This document shows positions 1 to 8,115 of a stretch of 64,000 nucleotides of DNA, piece after piece; the first letter of the stretch is position 1; each line of letters opens with the position of its first letter. Location of the stretch: NCBI GenBank assembly GCA_900319385.1, contig ONOG01000012.1:1-64000 (forward strand). Reading direction: 5' to 3'. The notes beneath the pieces are model-generated. The model did not search any database. It worked only from the letters and a program-made list of their open reading frames with translations, and was not told the DNA's origin. The translations under genes and the position numbers were made by a program. This DNA is from an uncultured Prevotellaceae bacterium. GTDB taxonomy: Bacteria > Bacteroidota > Bacteroidia > Bacteroidales > Bacteroidaceae.

Positions 1-284
1 AGTTTCTCCAGTTTTTCCCTGTAGCTTTCTAGCATCTTTAGCCATTCGACATGAACAGGCATGAGCGAACTTTTCGCTCCTTTCACGCTACATACGTCAT
101 TGAAGTACTTTTCGTTTTGATAGTCCATATCCTTTAGCTTGTAGTAATACCGTTTAGCTGCTATCTGAAAACAGATGGCCAAAGGGTATACATCCGTACT
201 CTTATTGGTACGTTTGTCTAGAACTAAAGTAAGTGAACAGTTGTCCACTTTTCCGCACTTGATAGATGTCTTTTCAGCCTTCAT
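1..284 (-). CDS. Tyrosine recombinase/integrase, N-terminal part (runs off left edge)
   Basis: An open frame reads leftward from an ATG at 284 to the window edge, giving about 94 residues without a stop. The N-terminus contains VYPLAICFQIAAKRYYYKL, which matches the N-terminal arm typical of Bacteroidetes phage/conjugative-element integrases as I know them. The catalytic domain lies outside the window, so the R-H-R-Y residues cannot be seen. The gene sits 236 bp from a truncated tRNA 3' end (520-568), the usual arrangement for an integrase next to its attachment site. The element it belongs to therefore lies to the left and the host chromosome to the right. The upstream region carries two copies of a possible -7 box within a tandem duplication (361-456). 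Confidence 0.72.
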   Translation of the reverse strand, partial: MKAEKTSIKCGKVDNCSLTLVLDKRTNKSTDVYPLAICFQIAAKRYYYKLKDMDYQNEKYFNDVCSVKGAKSSLMPVHVEWLKMLESYREKLEK

Positions 285-360
285 AACTATAGTCTGTTGC
301 TTCGTTCATGGGAATCTTGCGAACAATTTGCGAACAAAATGCGAACAAAATCGCCCATTA

Positions 361-456
361 ATTGAGGTTTATTAAAATTTCACTTTTGCGCTGCAAAGTT
401 ACAAAATAATTGAGGTTTATTAAAATTTCACTTTTGCGCTGCAAAGTTACAAAATA
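361..456. repeat. 48-bp perfect tandem duplication upstream of integrase
   Basis: Two identical 48-bp units occupy 361-408 and 409-456, followed by a few bases of a third. Each carries CAAAGTTA (394-401 and 442-449), which on the minus strand is the Bacteroidetes -7 box TAACTTTG pointing into the integrase gene. The duplication therefore duplicates a candidate promoter element. No well-spaced TTTG -33 element was found with it. Confidence 0.8.
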
Positions 457-519
457 ATTGTGAGACAATAACTTACAAAGCCAAGAAAAATTTTATAAAA
501 CCTCAAAAAATTTTATTTT

Positions 520-568
520 AACAGACTCATAATCTGGAGGTCCCAGGTTCAAGCCCTGGCTGGTCCAC
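520..568 (+). other. 3' half of tRNA-Met (CAT), attachment-site remnant
   Basis: The segment holds an anticodon loop CTCATAA (anticodon CAT), variable region, a T-arm CCAGG-TTCAAGC-CCTGG and the 3' acceptor strand CTGGTCC plus discriminator A. The 5' acceptor strand and D-arm are absent: the sequence just upstream is AT-rich and cannot form them. This is what remains at the far end of an element that integrates into a tRNA 3' end; the reconstituted intact tRNA would lie at the other end, outside the window. It is not expected to make a functional tRNA. Confidence 0.8.
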
Positions 569-578
569 ACTGAAAATC

Positions 579-612
579 AAGCACTTGCGAGAAACTCGCA
601 AGTGCTTTTTCC
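579..612 (+). terminator. Rho-independent terminator behind the tRNA remnant
   Basis: A perfect 13-bp stem (579-591 with 595-607) with an AAA loop is followed by a T-run. It lies 11 bases after the tRNA 3' end and was presumably the terminator of the original tRNA gene. Confidence 0.85.
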
Positions 613-967
613 TTTGTGGGTGACTTTCAAGTGACCTTTTTGAAGTAAAAGTGACCCTGCGTTACCTTCTGAAATGTAGAGTGATTCTTTGTGAGTTCAA
701 GAAATGTTTTCGCACAGATGATGGCGAAAACAAGGAGTATCATCTCAAAATTGCAAGCATGAGAAGCAAATCTGATACCTGATTTAGGTATGTGGTTTGG
801 GGTTACCCTCCCAGCTAATCATCAAGAAAATCATATTGGGCAGATATATGAGCGGCAAAAACACATAAAAAAGTATAAAATAGAGGAAAATAACCACGAT
901 TATTTAATAGAGAGCGATAGAATTTGAAAGTTTTACACTATCTTTGCAGGATAAACATTGCAATATT
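613..967. other. Gene-poor stretch with decayed coding-like fragments
   Basis: No intact gene is visible. A 45-codon open frame (790-927, plus strand) and a short overlapping open piece around 700-780 read like protein but match nothing I recognise. A TATCTTTG -7-like box at 939-946 precedes the pseudogene at 968; the nearest TTTG lies only 12 bases upstream, so it does not make a standard -33/-7 pair. Confidence 0.35.
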
Positions 968-1191
968 ATGGGAGATATTAATCGAATAAAGATGGTTTTA
1001 TTCGAGAAGAAGAAAACAGCTCGGTGGCTGGCAGGTGAAATGGGTGTAACCCCTTCTACGGTCAGTCAGCAAGTGGTGTGATGACTCTTCTCTGCTCGAC
1101 CTCGGCACAATTGGCAGTGATTGCAGAAGTTTCAGATGTTTACGTTAGAAAATGTCAAAGAAAAACAATTATTGGACAGAAGAACAGATAA
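968..1191 (+). pseudogene. Frameshifted XRE-type helix-turn-helix regulator
   Basis: From ATG 968 the frame reads MGDINRIKMVLFEKK, then a helix-turn-helix-like stretch (WLAGEMGVTPSTVSQ), then stops at TGA. Shifting frame once restores SKWCDDSS and shifting again restores LAVIAEVSDVYVRK. Together these follow the usual order of a short XRE/Cro regulator of Bacteroidetes restriction loci (helix pair, KWC segment, final helices). At least two frameshifts make it a pseudogene. It may once have controlled the restriction genes downstream. Confidence 0.6.
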
Positions 1192-1241
1192 CGATAGTTT
1201 TCTATGAGTTTAGCAAGAATTCGTTTGATATTCTTCTTTGA
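1152..1241 (+). pseudogene. 29-codon fragment resembling the start of an HNH-type endonuclease
   Basis: A short open frame from ATG 1152 gives MSKKNNYWTEEQITIVFYEF and ends after 29 residues. The W-T-x-E-E-x-I pattern with a following Y/F-rich helix resembles the N-terminus of some HNH restriction endonucleases (WTREQ-I-A-L type). The piece is too short to be sure, and nothing recognisable continues. It fits the picture of a decayed restriction locus preceding mcrBC. Confidence 0.25.
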
Positions 1242-1400
1242 TGTCACAGAAAACACTTACTTTTACGGCTGAAATGCGAATGACAATTTAATGATAGCAG
1301 GAATTGAATACAAAATAACTGAGAATATGAGATAAAAGAAACATTGAGTCTTTAACATCCTTGACGAGACTGATTAAGCAGAACTACCACTTCACATAAT

Positions 1401-1553
1401 ACATCGGTTAGACAAGGCAACGGGTGTTTACGCTCTTCTTTATGAGGGCGTGGACAGAATGATTGTTGTCCGATGTAGGCTGTGGTAGGCCTTGTTTAAG
1501 CACATCTTTCTTCTGCGCCCTCTTTTCCGAAAGTGAAAAGGGGCTTTTATTTG
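1401..1553 (+). ncRNA. Possible small structured RNA ending in an intrinsic terminator
   Basis: Two distant segments pair (ACATCGG 1401-1407 with CCGATGT 1470-1476), extended by ACAA/TTGT across a four-base bulge. They enclose a hairpin at 1430-1452. GACAAGGC (1411-1418) can alternatively pair with GCCTTGT (1489-1495), which would give a pseudoknot or a switch. A strong terminator follows (GCCC-CTTTTC stem with one bulged T, 1517-1544, then T-rich). No promoter was identified and no known RNA family was recognised. An alternative reading is a gene remnant, since one frame is open for 36 codons from 1378. Confidence 0.35.
1517..1553 (+). terminator. Intrinsic terminator upstream of mcrB
   Basis: The stem 1517-1527 pairs with 1535-1544 (one bulged T at 1521), the loop is CGAAAGT, and TTTTATTTG follows. 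It separates the decayed region from the mcrBC genes. Confidence 0.7.
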
Positions 1554-1596
1554 TTTATAACCTAGTGAAATTAATTACCTACATAAAATAATCGAT

Positions 1597-3027
1597 ATGA
1601 CTGCAGAAGAACTATTTCAAGCTGTTTTGGATAAGGCAAAAGAATTTGGTCTGATAGCGAAAAATGAAAGGCGTGCTATAATAGACCCCAAAGGAAACGC
1701 CATCATACGCGAAAACTTAGAGGCTCAAGCTTTTACTGATGGATCAGCATTTTTCGCATTTATAAGTAGCGAAGAGGAAACTGCTGGACAATATGCGGAT
1801 TTTTCGTTTGTAATATTCCCTGATGACAAGAAACAGGTTAATTCTTGTGTTGTCTGTTTGGGAGTTGGTTCATCCGGATTTAGAAATGACTATCAGACAG
1901 CTTCTTTGCCCGGATTGCGTAGATTGTTTCTGAAGCTTAAAGCAGAAAAAACATATTTTAAAACCTCATTTGAGGATATTGAAAGTACGTCTTCAGACCT
2001 TTTAAATGAGATAAAAACAAATAATCCATGTTTGCGGAATGTCATAGAAAGCTATAAAACAGTATTGCCTGCCAGTCAAATAGTTTGTCTTGACGATAAA
2101 GAAAAAGCACTTGATACAATATTCATGTGGTTAGCCACCTATGCAAAAATGCGTGCGTGGGGTAATGCTGTACAAAAGAGGGCCATAGCGGCTCTGCTGG
2201 AAAAATTGCCTCAGCCTGAACTGCCTGATGTTGAAAAGGAAATAAACAAACTGTTAGATACCCGTAAGTATGTTGTCTTACAAGGTGCCCCTGGTACGGG
2301 TAAAACCTATACTGCGTTGAAGATATCTGAGAATTTCGACAAAGTATTCTTTGAGCAGTTCCATGCCGAAACGAGCTATTCTGATTTTGTATGTGGACTG
2401 GAGCCTGATACCACTCAGACAAACACTCAATTGAGATTTAAGATTAAAGAAGGTGTTTTATATCGAACCATCAAGTATGCTCAGGAACACAAGCAAGAGA
2501 AAGTCCTGCTCATTATTGATGAGATAAACAGAGCTAATCTCTCGAATGTGTTGGGCCCTGTGTTCTACCTATTTGAATATCAATCGGGAGCGAGAAAAGC
2601 AAAAACGAGAGTAGAAAATTTGGAATTGGAAAAATTGCCAGACAACATAAAGGTAATTGCAACGATGAACACGGCAGACCGCAGTCTAGCTGTAGTTGAT
2701 TTTGCTCTGCGTCGTCGTTTCGCTTGGTACACACTTCGACCGCATGAGATTAAGGTTGGCGAAGATAAGGTTTTCATGAAGAAGGCTTATAACCAGTTCG
2801 CCGATATTTTCTTTGAATATGCTACAGACGAGGAGCTGAACTTACAGCCGGGTCAGTCATATTTTATTGTGGGGAAAACCAATAAGGATGAAGAGATGAA
2901 AGAGCGTATGGTGTATGAACTAATGCCACTTATAAAAGAATACTTGGCTGAAGGATATCTGCTTAAAGCAAAAGACTCTTTCTGTGACCTATTTTTGAAA
3001 GAAACAGGACGTTTAATGTATGAGTAA
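1597..3027 (+). CDS. mcrB: McrB-like AAA+ GTPase of a type IV restriction system
   Basis: This is the motor subunit of a modification-dependent (type IV) restriction system; McrB-family AAA+ proteins hydrolyse GTP and drive a McrC nuclease. Residues 1 to about 210 form a non-AAA N-terminal region, presumably for DNA or target recognition, which I cannot assign to a family. The AAA+ core has Walker A GAPGTGKT (230-237), Walker B LLIIDE (D308, E309) followed by INRAN, and the McrB signature MNTADRS (357-363) followed by LRRRF. The stop overlaps the next gene by 8 bp, so the two are translationally coupled. The region is AT-rich compared with the core genome and sits beside an integrated element, which suggests defence-island acquisition. 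What modification it recognises cannot be inferred. Confidence 0.88.
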   Translation: MTAEELFQAVLDKAKEFGLIAKNERRAIIDPKGNAIIRENLEAQAFTDGSAFFAFISSEEETAGQYADFSFVIFPDDKKQVNSCVVCLGVGSSGFRNDYQTASLPGLRRLFLKLKAEKTYFKTSFEDIESTSSDLLNEIKTNNPCLRNVIESYKTVLPASQIVCLDDKEKALDTIFMWLATYAKMRAWGNAVQKRAIAALLEKLPQPELPDVEKEINKLLDTRKYVVLQGAPGTGKTYTALKISENFDKVFFEQFHAETSYSDFVCGLEPDTTQTNTQLRFKIKEGVLYRTIKYAQEHKQEKVLLIIDEINRANLSNVLGPVFYLFEYQSGARKAKTRVENLELEKLPDNIKVIATMNTADRSLAVVDFALRRRFAWYTLRPHEIKVGEDKVFMKKAYNQFADIFFEYATDEELNLQPGQSYFIVGKTNKDEEMKERMVYELMPLIKEYLAEGYLLKAKDSFCDLFLKETGRLMYE

Positions 3028-4360
3028 TCTCCGCACGTTTTCTTTTGGCAAGTTACCTACTCTGTCGTCAGTTTATTGGTCTAGCGAAAGGCTAAAACAG
3101 AGTTGGAAGTGGAGTGACCGTTCTATGGTGTCGGTTATGCAGAGGTTCATCGACCTAAACCAAAAGAATCTGTCTTATCTTGGTATCTGTGCAATTATTG
3201 AAACCATCAATGGTAAACCCACCTTAAAGCTTTCCACCTCGAAATATATCGGGGCTATACCCATTCTATCTCCTATGAATGGTAAAGCAGTGGGGGACCT
3301 TGTTGTTTCGGGCAGATTTGGAGAGAATGCAGGCGAATTGATAACGATGCTTGACAGCAGCATAAAGCCTGAGTATTCTGACGAGTTTCGCTTGGTTCAA
3401 GATTCTCAAATGACGCCACCTATTTTTATTGAGTGTTGTAAGTATATTGACACATATATAGAAGCAGAACACTTTATGTGGCAGAAATTCTCAAATATAA
3501 CGAGAAAAGAACAACGACCAGAAGGGTTAACACTTTGGAGCGAATATGCTCAGCGTGTTGCTCGAAATCCTCTCGATTTCTCAACTTTCAAGAATAAAAA
3601 AAACATTCTCTCAACCGATCACCATGAGTGGGCACAACTTAATTATGTACTTCAGATTGCCATTAGTGAATTAGAAATGCCCCGTGTTCCTATTCGGACC
3701 CGTGCAACTTATTCTTTTCGAATAGCTCAACTTAAAATGAAGCTTAGAGATAGAACCGTTCTTGCAACTCCTGTAATCAAAATTCGAATGTCAGATCCTT
3801 TGATTATAAAACGTTTAAAAGGGTTGGCAAACATCATTCTGAACAACAAGACAAATGAAAAACTGGCATGGCGGATGGACTATGCTGAATTCTTTGAACG
3901 GTACGTACAATATCTGATGGCTGAAGTTGCCAAAAAGAAAGGCGCTCGAGAGATTGACAATCCACACTATGGGGTATCTGTCAAGAGTCGCCCCCAATGG
4001 CTGTTGCATTATCTTGAACCTGACATGGTTTTGCAAAAACACGACGAACAAGTGGTAGTTGATTCGAAGTATAAAAGCCACATGTTCAATTGGAATGATG
4101 AAAGCGACGATCTGAAGGATACCTTCCGCCACGATTTTCATCAGATATTAGCCTACTGCTCTTTGAACTCTATGCCGGTCAAATATGGTATGCTCGTATA
4201 TCCTTTCAGCGACTTTATCTGTCACAAAACGAAAGTAAACAGCCCTATTACCCATACTGAAGCAACTGTTTATCTTGTAGGCATCCCTATTGAAAAGAAG
4301 CGAATAAGAGAAGTAGAGGAAGGGTTGTGCAGTATCATTAACTTCGTTGAAGAAGAATAA
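3020..4360 (+). CDS. mcrC: McrC-like PD-(D/E)XK nuclease subunit
   Basis: Partner nuclease of the McrB-like protein encoded just upstream (8-bp overlap). The C-terminal part has the PD-(D/E)XK pattern seen in McrC proteins: LEPDMVL with D335, then VVVDSKYK with D348 and K350. The preceding 330 residues would form the regulatory part that contacts McrB. At 446 residues it is longer than Escherichia coli McrC as I recall it, closer to the larger McrC/DUF2357-like relatives. No further gene of a restriction system is present, so this is a two-gene type IV module. Confidence 0.82.
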   Translation: MSNLRTFSFGKLPTLSSVYWSSERLKQSWKWSDRSMVSVMQRFIDLNQKNLSYLGICAIIETINGKPTLKLSTSKYIGAIPILSPMNGKAVGDLVVSGRFGENAGELITMLDSSIKPEYSDEFRLVQDSQMTPPIFIECCKYIDTYIEAEHFMWQKFSNITRKEQRPEGLTLWSEYAQRVARNPLDFSTFKNKKNILSTDHHEWAQLNYVLQIAISELEMPRVPIRTRATYSFRIAQLKMKLRDRTVLATPVIKIRMSDPLIIKRLKGLANIILNNKTNEKLAWRMDYAEFFERYVQYLMAEVAKKKGAREIDNPHYGVSVKSRPQWLLHYLEPDMVLQKHDEQVVVDSKYKSHMFNWNDESDDLKDTFRHDFHQILAYCSLNSMPVKYGMLVYPFSDFICHKTKVNSPITHTEATVYLVGIPIEKKRIREVEEGLCSIINFVEEE

Positions 4361-4371
4361 ACCGTTTTTCT

Positions 4372-4773
4372 ATGAAGCAGATAGAAGTCGTAGCGGCAAT
4401 CATACACGATAGGCAAGGACGCGTCTTTGCCACGCAGCGGGGGTATGGAGAGTGGAAGGACTGGTGGGAGTTTCCTGGCGGGAAGATGGAGGCGGGGGAG
4501 ACGCAGGAGGAGGCTTTGCGACGCGAGATTTGGGAGGAACTGGAGACGCGCATCGTGGTGGAGCGTCTGGTGGAGACGGTGGAATGGGATTATCCGCAGT
4601 TTCATCTGACCATGCATTGCTACCTCTGCCGCGTGGAGAGCGGACATCTGGAGCTGAAAGAGCACGAGGCGGCACGGTGGCTGCATCGGGATGAACTGGA
4701 GAGCGTCAAGTGGTTGCCGGCTGACTGGGGATTGATCCGGAATTTGCAGACGTTGCTTCTGCGTCAATCGTGA
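4372..4773 (+). CDS. mutT: NUDIX hydrolase, MutT-type (deoxy)nucleoside triphosphate pyrophosphohydrolase
   Basis: A 133-residue NUDIX enzyme that should hydrolyse oxidised or non-canonical (d)NTPs such as 8-oxo-dGTP to the monophosphate. The complete NUDIX box GX5EX7REUXEE is present: G37, E43, R51, E52, E55, E56. The preceding EFPGGKMEAGE and WWEFPGG contexts are typical of MutT. It begins 11 bp after mcrC and may be co-transcribed, but its base composition is GC-rich like the core genome, so it is probably an old resident next to which the restriction genes landed. A repeat array and a terminator follow. Confidence 0.88.
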   Translation: MKQIEVVAAIIHDRQGRVFATQRGYGEWKDWWEFPGGKMEAGETQEEALRREIWEELETRIVVERLVETVEWDYPQFHLTMHCYLCRVESGHLELKEHEAARWLHRDELESVKWLPADWGLIRNLQTLLLRQS

Positions 4774-4845
4774 GTGTGGCGTCGGCTCGGCCGCAGTATA
4801 GAACCGCTGCAGGCGCATCGGAACATCGTCTATTGTGCGAAATAG

Positions 4846-4935
4846 ACTCAAAATCTCAGTGAAATTTGTGGAAATCTCAATGTGATTTATGGAAATCTCA
4901 GTGTGATTTTTGTAAACATCACTGAGATTTTGAGT
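4846..4935. repeat. Four-unit palindromic repeat array, copy A
   Basis: Four tandem units of about 21-22 bp, each close to AAATCTCA-n-TG-n-GATTT, are bounded by a perfect 16-bp inverted repeat (4846-4861 with 4920-4935). The same structure occurs at 26612, 46636 and 59805. This copy lies between the convergent mutT and capD genes. Confidence 0.85.
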
Positions 4936-5004
4936 TTTGTCCATGGTCTAACCAATTTCGAAAGCCCTGATGGCAAGAATTCGGCGGGGCAGGGATAAAA
5001 CGAA

Positions 5005-5053
5005 GGCAGCAGCTACAATCGCTTCGACTGTAGCTGCTGCCCTTTTAATTTTT
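5005..5053. terminator. Bidirectional terminator between mutT and the polysaccharide locus
   Basis: A perfect 13-bp stem (5005-5017 with 5029-5041) is followed by TTTTAATTTTT on the plus strand and by a weaker T-rich tail on the minus strand. It sits 32 bp past the capD stop codon. Confidence 0.75.
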
Positions 5054-5073
5054 AATTATTAGTTCTTAATTTT

Positions 5074-6984
5074 TCACTTGTCCAAGGTGCTGTACACGCT
5101 GTTCTGGCTCTTGTACTCGGGTACGATTTCCTTCATCTTGCGCACCGTCTGCATGTTGTCGTACTGCAGGCTGATGGCCAGAAGTTCGTCCTCCCAGCGT
5201 CGCACGGTCTCGTAGTCGTACTCGCGCACCTGCGCAATCTTGATTTTTTCGTTGAACGTGGGCTTCGTGATTTCCTTGTCGTTGAGCACTTCCTCGTACA
5301 GCTTTTCGCCTTCGCGCAGGCCGGTGAACTTGATTTCCACGTCCTTCGCTCCCGAGAGCATGATCATGCGGCGTGCCAGGTCGGCGATGCGGACGGGTTT
5401 GCCCATGTCGAAGACGAATATCTCGCCGCCGTTGCCCATCGTTCCTGCCTCGAGCACCAGTTTGCAGGCTTCGGGGATGAGCATGAAGAATCGGATGATG
5501 TCGGGGTGGGTCACTGTGACGGGGCCGCCGTTTTTGATCTGTTCCTTGAACAGTGGAATGACGCTTCCGTTCGAGCCGAGCACGTTGCCGAAACGGGTGG
5601 TGACGAACTGTGTCTGTCCCTTCACGCGGCCTTCCTTGATGGCCTTGTCGAGTGCCTGGACGTAGATTTCGCAGATGCGCTTCGAGCAGCCCATCACGTT
5701 CGTGGGGTTCACCGCCTTGTCCGTCGAAACCATGACGAACTTGAGGACGCCGTACTTCACGCTCAGGTCGGCGATCACACGCGTGCCGTTGATGTTGTTC
5801 TGCACTGCCTGGCTGGGGTTGTCCTCCATCATCGGCACATGCTTGTAGGCCGCGGCATGGAAGACATACTCGGGGCGGAACTGTGCGAAGATGCACTCCA
5901 TGTGGCTCTGGTTGGCGATGCTAGCCACGATGGTCTCGGCCTTGATGTTCGGGAAATCGTGTGCCATCATCAGGCGGATGTCGTGCTGCGGCGTCTCAGC
6001 CTGGTCGATGAGGATGAGCTGGGCGGGGTTCCACTGCGCAATCTGCCGCACCATCTCGCTGCCGATGCTGCCCGCCGAGCCGGTGATGAGGATGCGACGG
6101 CCGGTGAGCAACTTCTCCACGGCCTTGAGGTCAATCTGGATTTCGTCGCGCGGCAGCAGGTCCTCGATCTCCACCTCGTGCAGGTGCTGCGCGCTCAGGT
6201 CGCTGCGCCCGTCCCACTGCTCCACCGTGCCCATCGTGAAGATCTTGATGCCGGCATCGAGCAGACGTCCGCTCATCGCCTCGTTGTTCATGAAACGCTC
6301 GGCCTTCATCGGCGAGACGAGCAGCGTGTTGGCATGCATTCGCTGCATGTTGTCCACCAGCTGTGCATCGTTGGGATAGACCTCGACCCCCTGCAGCGAG
6401 TGGCCAGGCATGTCCTTCGAGTCGCTCACGAAGCCCGTGAGGATAAATCGTGCGGGGTGTTCCACGCGGATGCTCTTGGCCAAAGCCACACCGCCCGCCT
6501 TCGTGCCGTAGATGAACACGCGGCGTGCCTGGCTGTCCTCACGCACCGTGTCGAAGATGTACTTCACCGTGATGCGTACGCCGAACATGATGAACGTGGC
6601 GAGCAGCCAGGCGAAGAGCAGTCCGATGATGCCGATGGGCACGAGGACGTGGTCGGCATAGAGGAAGCGTCGTGCCGCCCAGATGATAACGATGCCGATG
6701 AAGTTGGCGGCACCGATGCGCAGCAGGTCGGCAAACGACGAATAGCGCATCACGCCCGAATAGGTTCGCATGATGCGGAAGCCGATGAGGTAGGGTATCT
6801 CATAGATGAGCAGCGTGAGCAGCAGCTGCCAGCCGTGGTCGAGCGCATTGTCGCCGCGGCTCTTGAGCAGATACACCAGCAGGTTGCAACTGAATACGAC
6901 CACGCAGTCGAACAGCAGCACCGCCCAGTAGGGCAGTGCCTGACGGGTGAAGTACCAGTTGGCAAGTTTACGAAATGGGTTCAT
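5074..6984 (-). CDS. capD: Membrane-bound UDP-sugar 4,6-dehydratase (CapD/PglF/WbpM-like)
   Basis: Nucleotide-sugar dehydratase/epimerase of the polysaccharide biosynthesis CapD family. The N-terminal third contains about four membrane segments (roughly residues 15-135), followed by a CoA-binding-like Rossmann domain and then the catalytic SDR domain with GSAGSIGSE at about 302-310. The catalytic region has VSTDKAVNPTNVMGCSK, with Met where most SDR enzymes have Tyr, a hallmark of the PglF/WbpM class. It most likely converts UDP-GlcNAc to the 4-keto-6-deoxy sugar used by the aminotransferase encoded upstream. I chose the ATG at 6984 over an upstream TTG at 7008. It is the last gene of the locus. 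Confidence 0.85.
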   Translation of the reverse strand: MNPFRKLANWYFTRQALPYWAVLLFDCVVVFSCNLLVYLLKSRGDNALDHGWQLLLTLLIYEIPYLIGFRIMRTYSGVMRYSSFADLLRIGAANFIGIVIIWAARRFLYADHVLVPIGIIGLLFAWLLATFIMFGVRITVKYIFDTVREDSQARRVFIYGTKAGGVALAKSIRVEHPARFILTGFVSDSKDMPGHSLQGVEVYPNDAQLVDNMQRMHANTLLVSPMKAERFMNNEAMSGRLLDAGIKIFTMGTVEQWDGRSDLSAQHLHEVEIEDLLPRDEIQIDLKAVEKLLTGRRILITGSAGSIGSEMVRQIAQWNPAQLILIDQAETPQHDIRLMMAHDFPNIKAETIVASIANQSHMECIFAQFRPEYVFHAAAYKHVPMMEDNPSQAVQNNINGTRVIADLSVKYGVLKFVMVSTDKAVNPTNVMGCSKRICEIYVQALDKAIKEGRVKGQTQFVTTRFGNVLGSNGSVIPLFKEQIKNGGPVTVTHPDIIRFFMLIPEACKLVLEAGTMGNGGEIFVFDMGKPVRIADLARRMIMLSGAKDVEIKFTGLREGEKLYEEVLNDKEITKPTFNEKIKIAQVREYDYETVRRWEDELLAISLQYDNMQTVRKMKEIVPEYKSQNSVYSTLDK

Positions 6985-7044
6985 ATCGTTTGATTTAAGA
7001 ATTAACAAATAAAAATGCAGCTATGGCGAGGGTACCCCCTATAC

Positions 7045-8115
7045 TCATTCGGGATTTAATCCCTTGCACCATCGCCAAGCATAGAGCCATACATTGAACA
7101 GGGGTTGCCAGAGTACATTGTCTGGATAATGAAACAGGAAGTGTGTATCGCGCCGCAAGTTGTAGCGAAACCTTGAGAACGGGGTTTTGAGCGACCCCCA
7201 GTTCCGTTCGTCGTAGTGTCCCATATTCCCTGTTTGGCAGATTTCTTCCAACAGGAAACGGCCTTCTTTTTCGTTGGGCTCGACGAGCCATTTGTCTTTT
7301 GGCAAGTCAAACAGTTCGTCCATCACCCAAGTCATGGCGGCTGCAAACGTAGTCAGTCTGAGTGTCTTCAGCCATTTCAGGGATTCTTCCTTTTCTTTCG
7401 GCGAAAAACCTTGCATAATCACGTAATAGTAGTCCATTACCTGACGCAGGCCCACACCATGCCCCTTGAGGTGGTTGTAGCAATGCAGAAGAATGAATAT
7501 GCGGTTGAAGGCCAATGAAGGCGTCGGTGCCTCATTGGTCGGAGGGTATTGTCTGCAGAAGTTATGGAGTTGGTGATTCAGAAAAGGGTTTTCCAGATAG
7601 GAAGGATAGATATGTGCCTCCACTTCGGTATCCTCGAACAGGTGGTAGTGGATGTGATGGTAGTTGACACCATATAGCTTTCCGTCTTTGTCCTGACTGC
7701 GTGCAAACGCATAAATCCTCTCCCTTCCGCCATCCAGCCAGATGTCGATGTCGCCACTCTGCCTCCGTTCGGGTCGTGGATACAGTTGGGCGATGCCCTG
7801 TCCCTTCAGTACGGCCGTCTTGAAGCCGTGGCTGCGGAAAAACTGTGTGGTCTGCTCCGTGCGCTGGTCCATCACCAGGTTCCGACGCTCAATCTGTTGC
7901 GTCATCGCAAACCACTGCAGCACCAGCTCCTTCGGCGGACGTTGCTCGGCAGGCAGGCGTTCCACTCCTGTAAAGCATACGCCCACCAGCGTCTGCTTCC
8001 GTGCCAGGAAGAAGATGCGTTTCCACTCCTCCGCTGTCGGCGCAGCACTCAGCGCGTCGCGCACGCCCAACGACACCTTGATGAGCTCAAAAAAAAGTGT
8101 CAGTGCTTTATACAC
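7045..8115 (-). CDS. Nucleotidyltransferase-fold protein of polysaccharide loci (NTP_transf_5 type)
   Basis: The protein contains VLKGQGIAQLYP followed by SGDIDIW, the paired-aspartate pattern of the uncharacterised nucleotidyltransferase family often found in Bacteroidetes surface-polysaccharide clusters. Its precise reaction is unknown; the fold predicts transfer of a nucleotidyl or similar group. The open frame extends further upstream, but the likely start is the GTG at 8115, whose G is also the last base of the aminotransferase TAG stop. This gives tight translational coupling and about 356 residues. The gap to capD is 60 bp. Confidence 0.68.
   Translation of the reverse strand: MYKALTLFFELIKVSLGVRDALSAAPTAEEWKRIFFLARKQTLVGVCFTGVERLPAEQRPPKELVLQWFAMTQQIERRNLVMDQRTEQTTQFFRSHGFKTAVLKGQGIAQLYPRPERRQSGDIDIWLDGGRERIYAFARSQDKDGKLYGVNYHHIHYHLFEDTEVEAHIYPSYLENPFLNHQLHNFCRQYPPTNEAPTPSLAFNRIFILLHCYNHLKGHGVGLRQVMDYYYVIMQGFSPKEKEESLKWLKTLRLTTFAAAMTWVMDELFDLPKDKWLVEPNEKEGRFLLEEICQTGNMGHYDERNWGSLKTPFSRFRYNLRRDTHFLFHYPDNVLWQPLFNVWLYAWRWCKGLNPE

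Noticed and set aside
175..375. A 66-codon plus-strand open frame at the left end
   Set aside because: It overlaps the integrase N-terminus on the other strand, which has clear family motifs; the plus frame has none and runs into the tandem repeat.
1378..1488. RluA-type pseudouridine synthase fragment (frame contains HRLDKATG)
   Set aside because: The match is eight residues long and the rest of the 36-codon frame shows no further similarity; kept only as an alternative to the structured-RNA reading.
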